Below, piece after piece: positions 1-10,232 of a stretch of 64,000 nucleotides of DNA; position 1 is the stretch's first letter, and every line of letters starts with the position of its first letter. The position numbers and the translations under genes are program-made. The notes beneath the pieces are model-generated. The model did not search any database and had not been told where the DNA came from. It saw only the letters and a program-made list of their open reading frames with translations. The stretch comes from Norana najaformis (lineage: Eukaryota > Annelida > Clitellata > Crassiclitellata > Hormogastridae): contig OZ029915.1 of the NCBI GenBank assembly GCA_964023275.1, positions 13,398,712 through 13,462,711 on the forward strand. Direction: 5' to 3'.

Positions 1-563
1 TAAAAGTTTAAAGTTTAAACAACTTTAATATACTTAAAGCTGAAAGTTCCTCATCTCCAAAAACTTACTGGATAGCTTTGAATATGTTATTCCATCGGGA
101 GAAGGAAAAATTTATCCTCGCTGTGTTCTCGGATACCCCGTAGCTTGCAAGTAGGTCCAAATTCTTACCTATTTTACAGATAAAATTTTCTCAGTATAAG
201 GCTGAAATTTGTTGGTTATTCTGTATGCGATGAATTTCTTCATCCTATTTCTTCACCTCTTGACTTAGAATACTTTCAGCCAACAAATCATGTAGAGGTT
301 TGCAAACTCATCTGTTCTTTGCCTAACAAAAGCTGCCTCCTGGACGCCATTCCTACATCTCTTCTAACCTAACAGCGCCGTTATCGCAGTGCACAAGGCA
401 TCAATCGATGATTGCTTCTAAACCAATCTAAGCATTCTAAACTTCTAAATTGCATTCTAAAATCGCAATTCAGTGGACAGAACTAGCCGAGATCGTGATG
501 GCAGTAGGGAGTGTCATGTTGAAGTGTATCCGATAATTTTATTACAGTGCTTGTTACCTTTAG
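1..563. other. Left edge, intron of unit 0
   Basis: This stretch must be intron of the receptor gene whose last exon starts at 564, because no transmembrane exon of the family is visible here. A short open stretch near 44-150 ends at a GT-like donor but resembles nothing in the array. I see no supported gene. Confidence 0.5.
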
Positions 564-804
564 ATTCTATGCTCAAAGCAAGAGAAAACAAAATTACAAA
601 ACGCTCGACTACCATCATTTCAATTCATCCAACGGTCAGCAACAGACGTCAGATGTCGCTACAACTTTGGGCCAAACCGATGAGCCTCGCTTGCAATCCC
701 AAGTCATGCCAACGTATTCGGTTTATGTTGCAGAGACTGACCTCGTCGACCCCGTCGGCGCTGTTCTTCCAACCAGAATCGGCAACACATGCCGTCAGCT
801 GTGA
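564..804 (+). CDS. Unit 0 receptor, cytoplasmic tail exon only
   Basis: This is the last exon of a seventh member of the lectin-CUB-sushi receptor family, whose other exons lie left of the window. A pyrimidine-containing acceptor (ends TTTAG at 563) precedes codons for FYAQSKRKQNYKTLDY, and the exon ends PTYSVYV plus 24 residues before TGA at 802-804. The first base completes a split codon (phase 2), as in every other tail exon here. The basic juxtamembrane run and both tyrosine clusters (YKTLDY; PTYSVY) match the other six tails. A possible poly(A) signal AATAAA is at 1182-1187. The tail would lie in the cytoplasm; the signalling role is inferred from conserved tyrosines. Confidence 0.85.
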
Positions 805-895
805 TGTCAACGGACGTCTTCTGCTTCATGCTTAGTCATGCAAATTATTATGATTGCTAATTCTTCAGAGTAACGCTGTCTTAGTTCTGCAAGAT

Positions 896-995
896 AAAAA
901 AACTATTATCGCTTTGCCAATCAGACAATCAACAGATGAACCGTAAATTTATTAGATCTAATGTAACGTCTTCATTGTTTCCGGTGTTAATTGTT
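896..995 (+). repeat. Direct repeat, copy 1 (about 95 bp)
   Basis: This segment is repeated with few changes at 1248-1340. It runs from an A-rich start through TTTGCCAATCAG and ends GTGTTAATTGTT. It lies in the putative 3' UTR or just downstream of unit 0. The copies start about 350 bases apart. No coding potential is seen. Confidence 0.75.
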
Positions 996-1247
996 TAAGC
1001 AATGCAATAGATTAGACACATGTACAACGCAACATGTATTAATTTAATGCTAATAATTTTCAAGCCCAACAGCAGTCAGCCAAAAGCATTCAAAACTTTT
1101 ATTTCATTTGTTCATTCGGATTAATTATATAGGGCCCCTTGAGCTCCAGCTCAGCACCAGTCCATCGAGCTAAAGTTACACAATAAACCTTTGAAAATAC
1201 ATGCACAATCAATTCAAATAAGCAGCCTTCAACATATTAGCTTACAT

Positions 1248-1340
1248 AAAAAAACTATCATTGCTTTGCCAATCAGATAATCAACAATTGGACCGTAAAT
1301 TTATTAGTTCTAACGTCATTGTTTCCAGTGTTAATTGTTA
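1248..1340 (+). repeat. Direct repeat, copy 2 (about 95 bp)
   Basis: Second copy of the 896-995 repeat. It shares TTTGCCAATCAG, CCGTAAATTTATTAG and the final GTGTTAATTGTT, but lacks about six bases (near TAACGTC) present in copy 1. It could be a local duplication or two insertions of a short non-coding element. Confidence 0.75.
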
Positions 1341-2202
1341 GTGGACAGTTCACGAAAACTGTCTCATACAAACATTAAAGTTCAACAAGTGTCCACGGCA
1401 CGACTTAAATACCTCAAGTATAAACATTCAACATATGCGAACGTATCAACCATACAAACTATGCAAAACTGTCAAGTATTCAACTATTTCGATACAAGAG
1501 ACCTCGAAAACTGTTCACTGTTCGGACATACAGTTTCTCACCGTTGACTGTATTGTAACTTGTGTAGGCACCAGCTGCGCGTCTTAAACAGAAATTATCC
1601 AAACACTTGAAACCGTGAGTATAACTAAGGCATAACTCTTCCAACAAGCGCACAGAAGCGTATATATACTCTAAATACATACACTCGCTAGCAAATCACC
1701 AAATATATTTCACTTATGGAGACGCAGGCAAAGGGAAGCTAAGCTCTTCTCCGCTTCTCAGTCTTCCTCCACTTTAGTCACGGCCTCGCTTCTCTAGTCC
1801 ATTTCACTGAGACCCCCTTTGAATTCCTGAGTTCTTATTCAGTTCGCTCTGTCGCATAGCAAAAGACAGTTGGCATGTTTCTCATTCACTGTGTACAGCA
1901 GCCCGTCCTACCTTCTCGCCAGCAAGGTAAGGTATACCATGCATCAAGTCAGGTCTTAAAATATAGCTCATTTTGTGACATAATGGAAGAAAATTTGATA
2001 TTGAAACATTATAACTGAAAATAGACTTTCCACTTGTCATAGGTATGCTTGTATGCTAATTTAATACTTTCCCATTCTATTATTAAGCGAAACAATTGTT
2101 ATATTGACATATGCTTTTAGCTTTAGCTAGATTTTGTACCAATGCAAATTAATAATATAGTTTTATTTATTATCTGTTTTCATTGTCAAAGGTGCACCTT
2201 AA
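1341..2202. other. Intergenic, nothing recognised
   Basis: Spacer between unit 0 and unit 1. I see no gene, no family exon and no clear mobile element before the SINE at 2203. Confidence 0.5.
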
Positions 2203-2430
2203 TCTGATGGTTATCGTGCAGGACTGTGAACAAGAGGTCGGAAGGACAGAAAATTGTTTTGCGCCCATTACCAATTCAGCTATAATGAGTACAATGATCG
2301 TAAACTATCAGTGGAAAGATCAGGCGGCCAGGGAGAGGGCTGGCCAACCGCTGTCTTATGCTGAGGCTAAGAAACATGAAGTCGCTAGCACTTCATACCC
2401 AAGACTGACTCAGGGCTAGCAAGCTTAAAG
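2203..2430 (+). mobile_element. SINE family A, copy 1
   Basis: This is a degraded tRNA-derived SINE. Its body shares with 59800-59995 and 61481-61770 the string TATAATGAGTACA, then GTGGAAAGATCAGG-like and TGCTGAGGCTAAG-like blocks, and ends near AGCTTAAAGG. Its 5' part still aligns with the tRNA-like head of the 61481 copy (ATGGTTA...). The 78-residue open frame here is only the repeat read as protein. Confidence 0.7.
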
Positions 2431-2776
2431 GATCTCTCTTCTTCTTTCTTTGTCTAACGTGGTCAAATTGTCGAACTGTTTAGATCTGGTTTAAACATTA
2501 AAAGTCATAAGGGCCTACAAGGAGAAATAGATGTCTCCAGAGAAAAGCCACAAGAAATGTTGAATTTATGTTGAAATAAGTTTTGCTTTTACTGGGGCAC
2601 GCTGTATTATAGATTGTCCAGCACTACGGACTAATACTACACTACGACAGAAAAATCATAGGTAACTGCTTGGCTTTTCTATGATGTTCTTTAAGTTGTC
2701 TCAAAGTTTCTGAGCATTTGCTTTGATTTCATTTAGACCGATCCTTAGATTGATTTAATAACTTAGCATGAAGATG

Positions 2777-2800
2777 TTTTGAGACGACCCCTGACCTAGT
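2777..2800 (+). promoter_or_regulatory. Conserved upstream box of unit 1
   Basis: The sequence reads TTTTGAGACGACCCCTGACC, followed by TAGTAAAA. The same box occurs once upstream of each of the six complete genes and was not noticed elsewhere in the window. It starts 288 bases before the unit 1 ATG. The A/T-rich stretch just after it could serve as a TATA-like element. A role as proximal promoter or 5'-UTR element is inferred from position and conservation. Confidence 0.75.
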
Positions 2801-3064
2801 AAAATTAACATTCACAACGACAAGGCAAGGAACCGCCCATTTCAGCTGGATTAATGCGCCTCTATATTAATTACGCTGTAGGCCTACATTTTCTAACCAC
2901 TTCTCTGCAATAGGTCACGATAAAGGAAGAAGGCTAGTTATGATATATTTGTAAGGCGAAATTCAACGTTTATTTCTCGCGCAACAGACTGGCTGCGTTT
3001 CAGTGTTGGTGACATCACTTTGCAGTTAGGCGAATTAAATTACTGAATAATGTTATATGTTCGA

Positions 3065-6000
3065 ATGAAGAATGTTCTGTTCATAGTGACGCTTTCCATG
3101 GTGTTGCGCGAGACTTTGCCAAAAGAGCAGAACAATGAGTCAGGTAGGTTATGTGTCCTTTAGTCATATTAAGTTCGTTCATACATCTGTGTAAAAACAA
3201 TTTGTGAGCAACGAATCTTAAGCAGACACAAAGCCTACGATTCATCGCTCAGCCGATGGATATATGGCGTGTTAACAAATTTATTACTTGCTTACTTAGA
3301 TGCATCGCATGATTAGGCCTATAACTCAAGACTAAATTAAAGAAGACAGCGTTTTAAGAGGTTAAGCAGACGGTTAAATGCATTGCACCTAGATCTAACT
3401 ATAATTATTAACTCTGTCAGATAGCTAGGCAGTGCTGCATAAAGCTATTGATATGTTTTCATTACGTTCTCTGATCTATAAAACAAAGTTATCATTTTAT
3501 ACCAGAAAAATTCGGCCAACCGGGCGATTCTATTCTATTCTAATATAAAGCCACATATTATTCCCGTACTCAAAAACTACACTGGCTACCAGTCGGACGG
3601 ATAATTCAGCTTGAACGTTGTCATAATTATGAGAGGCATTACAAATTTTACATCAGCACATCTCTGTTCACTGCCAACTTCTCATACCAACAAATACCGC
3701 TCTCGATCAACGGACATTTTTTATTTCATGGTGATTTTCAAAAGAATTATGAAGCCAGAAATAATTCATGGACACTGCAGTCGGGGGAAGACAGAGGAAG
3801 AGATGGAGGGACATGATCCAACAGGACCTCAAACTACTCAAATTAAAGAGGGAGGAAACAGAAACGCATGGAGAGAAAGATTTCGTGTGGCTGACCCCTC
3901 CATAGGAATAGGGATTAATTCCAGCTAGAAGGAGAGAGAGAGACTCTTGATGTGCACCAACACGGAATTCGCTGCCCAGTTCTATCCACTCTGTTAGTTA
4001 TTTAATGCTGCAATAAAATCTATAGGCCTAAATGACAAAAAGAATGTTTAACTTTAAATGCCATCTATACTCTAGAAAGTATGTAGGCCTACCCAGTCCT
4101 GCAGAAATCCGGATTAAGATCTCCGTTTAATAAAACTTATGATGCCCTATTGTAACATGAGTGACAATTGTCATGCAGCAGAAAATCATTGTAGCCTTAG
4201 CATGACCGAAAGGATATTTTGATAGAGTTTTATAAACTATTTTCAAGGAAAGGGCAGGACAGTAATGTACATATGTTATACATAAATTTTCAGAATTGTT
4301 TGTCTTGTTTTCAGACGAATACTGTCAATCGGAATATTTTCGACCTCACTGTCTGAAGAATGAGGTCATACTCATGAAGAGCGCTTTGTATGGACGCATG
4401 CGCATTGGCAAGTGCATTTCGGAAAAAGAAATCGCAGCCCTTGGACCTCACTTTGGAGAAGATCCCCGCTACCTCGGCTGTTCAGCAGACGTCATGACCT
4501 TGTTGGACCATGAATGTTCTGGAAAACCACAATGCGAAATTCGCATTTTCGATATTTCAGAGAAAAACATTCAGCCCTGCTTTCCAGGTCTTAATGTGTT
4601 TTTACAGGCGACCTATACATGCATCAGCGGTAAGATGATTTTAACTTAATATCAGCACAACTCTAAAACTTTGGCCTTACTGTGGTTTCATGTCGCCCTT
4701 GTGCAATAGACTTGTGGTTTGCTTGCTGGGCTGTCAGCCCAAAGATACGTCAAATGTTTTGATTCCGACAGAAGCGAGAACTATGTATTCATCTTGTAAA
4801 TTCAGCTGCAAAACGAGTGCATGAATTGCGTACTAGCAATGAACCCAAGGCTAAGAAACTGAAGTGACCAACATTTTATTTCAATACTGTCTATCGGAGT
4901 TGATTAAGGTTCTTTTTCTTCCGTTTCAGCATCTCCTTCTACTCCTATCATTGTCATCAGCATCAGCAGCGTCATCGTCGCCGTCATCATCGTGATCATC
5001 TTCTTCGTCTTTTTCTTTTTAACTTACATTGATTGTTACTTACAAAGCTAAATCTTCAACCTGCTATGTATTAATTAACGTAATGCAAAGTAAATTTAGA
5101 TTCTTTGCTTTCTACTCATTTACAGTTGTAGATGAAAAGCGTTCGTGCACCGTAACAGCATCGAAAAGCCCGACTCACATAATCGATGCAACGTCTGCCT
5201 CTCAACGAATCTGCGGAACAAAATCTCAGCCGTGGATCGTCGAAGCTCCCATTGGTCAAAAAAATAAAATCACCCTGATCGATTTCAGTGCTTCTGACCG
5301 AGTATTAGGTCAAGTGATGAAAGAATGCTACAGTTATGGTTTCATTGCAGATAAGCCTGGCAAAAGAAATGTCTCCATTTGTAGCAGAGGAACAAAACGA
5401 GAGTATAGCTTACATCTATCGACTGGAAGCAGAATTGAAATATTTCTCAGCCCATCTGACCAAACAAAAACCATTAACAACGGATCGAAATTCATAGTGA
5501 AAATCGAAGGTTAACGCATATTTTGGTTTTAACACTTTTGTTGCTGTCTATTTGGGTAAATATGAATTTCTTTACATATTTATGCAACATCTTTTAAGAA
5601 TCGCCTTCAGCTCAGAAGTGCTGAAACATGGCTATCTTAGAGATATAACGAGGTGCAAATCAGACATAATAAAAGTGATTCTTCAACTGTTTCTTGCGGA
5701 AGAACGATGTCTTTCAAAGGTAGGTTGCTCAGAAGGACAGGTCAATGGCCAGGAGTGCTTGAATCGATACAATGGAGTGAGTGATAAAGGTAATTTCTGA
5801 ACCATTTATGATTTTATAAAGTGGAATAATGTCAAATCTGAAATAAAAGCAAGATACATTCATCATCGTTTGAGGCGTAAACATCAACACCTTTGTCATT
5901 TAGATCAATACAGAATATTACAAATTACATGCCATTTTTCTAGACTGCTGCAATTGCTTGGTAAGAATATCACAGATAAGTTGGCTATCTGTATGCACAT

Positions 6001-7835
6001 ATCTCTTTTTCTGAGGTTTCCATTTGCAATTTGTCTCCTACTGTACTATTTTTCTATGCCATAGCCATCGTTCATGCTTCTAATTGTCAGATGATTGCAA
6101 ATAGTAGGCCTATTCACTTCATTTAGGATGATTAGGCAAATGGTGTTCCGTTAGACTAATTTAGCTTTCTATTTATCATGATGACTGTAATTTCAAACTT
6201 TTGAAAGTGGCCATCTCTGTACAAACTTGTAGCTTTCGGATGTTCTGATATCATTCCTCCGGAGGACGCTTGGTTGAAGAGAAATGATGATACGATTCAA
6301 ATTGGTTGCTACTCCAGTCGTCAAACGTGGAAACTTAGTTGCAGTGAAGGAAAGTGGGTTGGTGTTCTGGGAAACTGTTCACAAGGTAAAAAGGCTTGCG
6401 TGAGCATGTTCTGAATGAAAGCTCAGCTATTTCAATACCCAATTCTCTGTATAGGCTATTCGCTTCAAGTGACTCCTGCTTAAAGTTTTCAATGCTCATA
6501 GCCATAGTATACCTGAATCTAAGCCTAAGTTCTGATGCAGTCTATGTGTGGTTTTAGGCTAAAGGTTTGAGGTAATGCTTTTGTCTCCATTTCAAGGCTA
6601 AATGCTTATTTTAACTTATTTGACCTAGTAATTTGCTACACGCTTTCATAAAACAATTAAGATCCTGATATTAATTTTAAAAATTCAAAAACGTACTCTT
6701 GTTATTAAATAATAAGTTATAGATGTAAGTGGTAATAGTGTTACACATGATGCAGATAACTCAGTAGGCCCAGGCCTACCTGAACTGATCGAAGATTCAA
6801 ATTCAAGGACATCTATTTCAAATGATGAGCAAGGTAATTGAGACGTTACTGATTGGTATGATATACGTGTTTTAATGGTTTGTTTGGTGTCTGGCGTTGA
6901 TTTTACAAAATCGATCTTCAGAGACTATTATTAATCAAACTTTGGTATCGATACACTGGACAACAGTGGACACAACAATCAGCATTCTGGAACTCTTTGC
7001 GGATATGATACTGTTTGATCATTATTTGTTGAATATGGGTTTATTTGATTTTGCAAAAATAAGATCAAAATGTTGAACATTCTAAACGCAGCATCCAGAT
7101 TTTCATGCAGTTGATTTTAAGCATTTTCTGTGAATTTCGGATAACTTTTGCATTTTATGACAATTGCTTCCTATGATCATTTAGACTTATTGGCATATAA
7201 GTAACCATTGTTCGTAGTTTTAAATCTAATCAATATAGCGTTTTTCAGTTATTTTGTCTTTTTCATTTTAGTGTTGGCCATTGTTGCCATATCTGGATGT
7301 ACTTTGGCAATTTGCCTGGCGATTGCCTGCGTAGGAGCCGTTTGCTTGCGCAGGTATAACATTAGCCCTGCCCCGATTTAAAAAATCCTAGCATAGGGTT
7401 AATTTCTCCACTACATTAAATTACGGAAAACCGATTAACGGAGTTCTCCAGAAGAATTAAGATTGATCCAGTCGTACAGTTTAGAGTCACCGTTGTATAA
7501 GTGAATGTCAAAAGCGATTACCCTGACCTTTACTTATCGTGAAGTGCAGAGGACCTCAGAAAAGCCAGAAAATCGCATGATTTTTTGTCATAATAATGTT
7601 ATTACAATATTAGATATTACATACTACAAACTCCCAGTTACATTATGTATATTGCGTAAAATGTGAATTCTTGTTTACCAACGTAATTTGTGACAGGTCT
7701 TACAATAGTTAATTCACAACATATATGTACAAAATAATTATTAGTTGCTAAAAATATCTAAGCCTGAACAATATTGCCGAAACAGATATTGCAAAGCACG
7801 TTGAGCGATGCAATTTCTTAATTAAGTGTAAACGT

Positions 7836-7866
<31 letters not shown>

Positions 7867-8218
7867 TGTGGCATGCTCCTCTCTGGAGCGATGCTGTAAA
7901 CGTAATAGTAGCCTAGATTGTTCGAAATACGCTATAGTTCTTAAAATACTTGGTGCGTATGTGGTTTATTTTAGATTTTATGCCCATGCAAAGAAAAAGC
8001 AAGAATACAAGACACTGAATTATCAGATCCATTCGACAAGAAGTCTGCAAACTGGTCAGCGAATGTTTCCAGGAGTCACGGCCGACGTAAATGGATACGA
8101 AGCAGATGGCATTCGGGTCATGGAACAAACGCCAACATATTCTGTCTATGCTGCAGATGGCACCTTCATTGAAAGCAATAATTCAGTCAACAGTACAAAC
8201 CAAAATGCTCAAAATTAA
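3065..8218 (+). CDS. Unit 1: lectin-CUB-sushi membrane receptor
   Basis: Type I membrane receptor, 455 residues from seven exons: 3065-3143 signal peptide; 4315-4629 SUEL/rhamnose-binding lectin domain; 5126-5509 CUB; 6233-6385 sushi-like; 6723-6833 stalk; 7272-7353 TM; 7975-8218 tail. All introns are GT-AG; ectodomain exons are phase 1-1 and the TM exon is phase 1-2. The start MKNVLFIVTLSMVL gives a short signal peptide; an upstream ATG at 3056 is closed by a stop. The lectin shows the YGR motif, the CSGKPQC core and PCFPGL near its end. The CUB has four cysteines and the ICGTKSQPWIVEAP core. The sushi-like domain has four cysteines and KWVGVLGNC. The stalk is 37 codons, against 22 in the other units. 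The tail has YKTLNY and PTYSVY. A surface recognition and signalling role is inferred; the ligand is probably a glycan. Confidence 0.88.
3560..3925 (+). mobile_element. LINE 3'-end remnants in unit 1 intron 1
   Basis: Two decayed pieces of reverse-transcriptase C-terminal coding sequence are visible. Near 3565-3600 one frame reads QKLHWLPV, a hallmark of L2/CR1-like LINEs. At about 3770-3925 frames read GRQRKRWRDMIQQDLKLL and then, shifted, NAWRERFRVADPS, the usual end of another LINE group. Stops and a frame change separate the pieces, so the element is dead. Confidence 0.6.
4930..5051 (+). CDS. Candidate alternative TM exon of unit 1
   Basis: After a strong acceptor (TTTCTTCCGTTTCAG, ending 4929) lies an open stretch that, joined in phase 1 to the lectin exon ending at 4629, reads ASPSTPIIVISISSVIVAV and continues as about 14 more mostly hydrophobic residues, then LTYIDCYLQS and a TAA at 5049-5051. 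This would give a short membrane-anchored form with lectin but no CUB, sushi-like domain or tyrosine tail. The sequence is rich in TCATC and TTC repeats, so a hydrophobic frame could arise by chance from a decayed microsatellite. The correct phase, acceptor and stop argue for a real exon. Confidence 0.4.
7838..7866. repeat. (ATC)n microsatellite
   Basis: About nine ATC units in intron 6 of unit 1. On the minus strand it reads (GAT)n, like the (ATG)n tail of the LINE fragment at 48455-48930, so it may mark the 3' end of a minus-strand LINE stub. Confidence 0.8.
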
Positions 8219-9969
8219 TTTAACAAAGCAGAGAACAATTGAAATTTCTTTGTTTTAAAGTTAGTAAAATAAGCATTGAACCAAGAAATATCGATTAGCA
8301 GTAGGCCAACTCTTTTGCGTGAGTTTGAGGTCTGCTCACAAGCTAATACTAGTAGTAAGACGATTTGTATGGCGCCATAGAAAGGCCGAAGCCGAAAAAG
8401 GGTGCTGTACATGATTTTAAAAATTGACAATGCCATGTGATTTTAAAAACAAGTCGTGACTTGAATGCGTCCAGAGATGGGGCATTCTTCATATGGTCAA
8501 GTAGATTGTTCCAGCAGTGGGTCCGCCGACAAATAAGGAACATTCGCCAAACCTTATCGAAGACAGCGGACCATTCAGTTGATTTCTCGATGAAATTTAT
8601 TAGTCAGATACAATATGTGTGTCCCATGAAGAGCATTTGTTACGGCCTTCTGAGTCAATTACACGCATATTGGTTTGTCCGACTTTGGGATGGTTTTCTC
8701 AAGCACGGAACCATTTGATGCATATGAGAATCTCCTGTCAGTAAAAGCGAGATCTGAGAGGAAAATGGTAGCATCCTTATAGCATCGCTTAACTCAGACG
8801 ATTTTTTAAACGAAACTTTTCGATGAACATTTAATTTCGATGAACATTTAATTAAACTGACCTAATGCGATGCCCGTCAGACCCTTATAAGAGATGACTA
8901 TTCTGTGTGCTTCGTTATCTTTGGTTTTGCATGTATATTCGTTCTATATGGTAGTGTGATAGAGTATCGCTTAGCTAGATACAATTATATCTTTACTCGT
9001 TATATCAGCCAGTTAGCGCATGTAAAGTCTTTGGTATATTTTGTTCCGCTGGGCGTCGATCTATTGTCTTGTCGGTGACAGTCTTGGTTTAGACCACACA
9101 GGACAGGTGACATGTTCCTTTCGTTGCATGAACCAGCTTAGAGTGCTTTGTGGATCGGCTGCAACAAAACATTCAGCATGCATCTGCGCCATAACCTCGA
9201 ATTACAGTCGGCCTTTAAAATGTTCCGGTGTATGACTGCATTCTGAAAATTTTGTTTATGCGGAAATTTTATTCATCAACGGACACTTTTTAGTAATTGT
9301 GTATATTTTTTGTAAGTTTTGCAAACATAAAAAGCAACCGTTAGCACAAAAGAATAAGGATTGGCCACTGACCAGACAATCTGCTGACCACCTTTGACTG
9401 AAAATTGATTAGCACAAAATTGTAGCTCCAATTGCAAGACTATTTAATTGAAGTCAAAACGTTTAACAGTTTATTATGGTTCGAAAAGAGAATGATCAAC
9501 CGTATGAAATAGAATTCACAAGCCTAGGCCTATAAGATTGACATTATTAACAGCATCAGTAGCCCTGTATACTTAGAAATGGTCTTGCATTGCTAGTGCT
9601 GTCGTTTCAGCGGAGTTTCGTTTTCCCAATGCTTAATTAGTAAGAAGAAGAAGTGTTCGGCGTAGCAGTATTTCGTGCAATTTCGTAACTATAGAATCTT
9701 TCATAAAGTGATATGGACACGGAGGTGCTTATACAGAGAGCGATAGCTAGATAGAAAAGGTTGGCCTAAGCACTCTGCGACGAGAAATTACCAAAGCATG
9801 AGCAAAACTTTCAAGAAATATCCCTTCAACAAAGGAAATTTAGTTATTTATAAAGTTATGCTAAGATCTTATAGTCAAACATTTCAAAGCTTTCTCTGAT
9901 ACACCTAAGTCATTGTTATATTTTTACGTGTTGTTTCCCTTTTCTGCGTCGAATAATCTGCGACACGAT
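8219..9969. other. Intergenic between units 1 and 2
   Basis: No gene is supported. At 8385-8560 the sequence (GGCCGAAGCCGAAA..., then TTCCAGCAGTGGG) resembles 34070-34180 (GGCCGAAGCAGAAA..., TTCCAGAGTGGTGGGG), so both look like copies of an old dispersed repeat. The 93-residue open frame at 8437-8718 overlaps this repeat and resembles no known protein. Confidence 0.4.
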
Positions 9970-9993
9970 TTTTGAGACGGTCCCCGACCTGAT
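9970..9993 (+). promoter_or_regulatory. Conserved upstream box of unit 2
   Basis: The sequence reads TTTTGAGACGGTCCCCGACC, then TGATTACATAA. It differs from the consensus at two positions in the GACGAC core and starts 263 bases before the start codon of unit 2. Confidence 0.72.
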
Positions 9994-10232
9994 TACATAA
10001 CAAATTTGCAACGGTCTCGAATTATTACGCCGCAGGTTTTATATAAAGAAACGAAGATAGTTTGATCGTATTACCAGCTGGAGAAAGTCGCTGTATGCAG
10101 AAGATTTACCATTTAGCAACATTACACGCCTATTTCGTGCTTAATTTAGCTTTTCATTATTCTGTTTAAGATTATAAATAAGTGGTTTTTAGGAATAAAG
10201 CGTTTCATAGTTGTGCTGAATTGAAATAGAAC

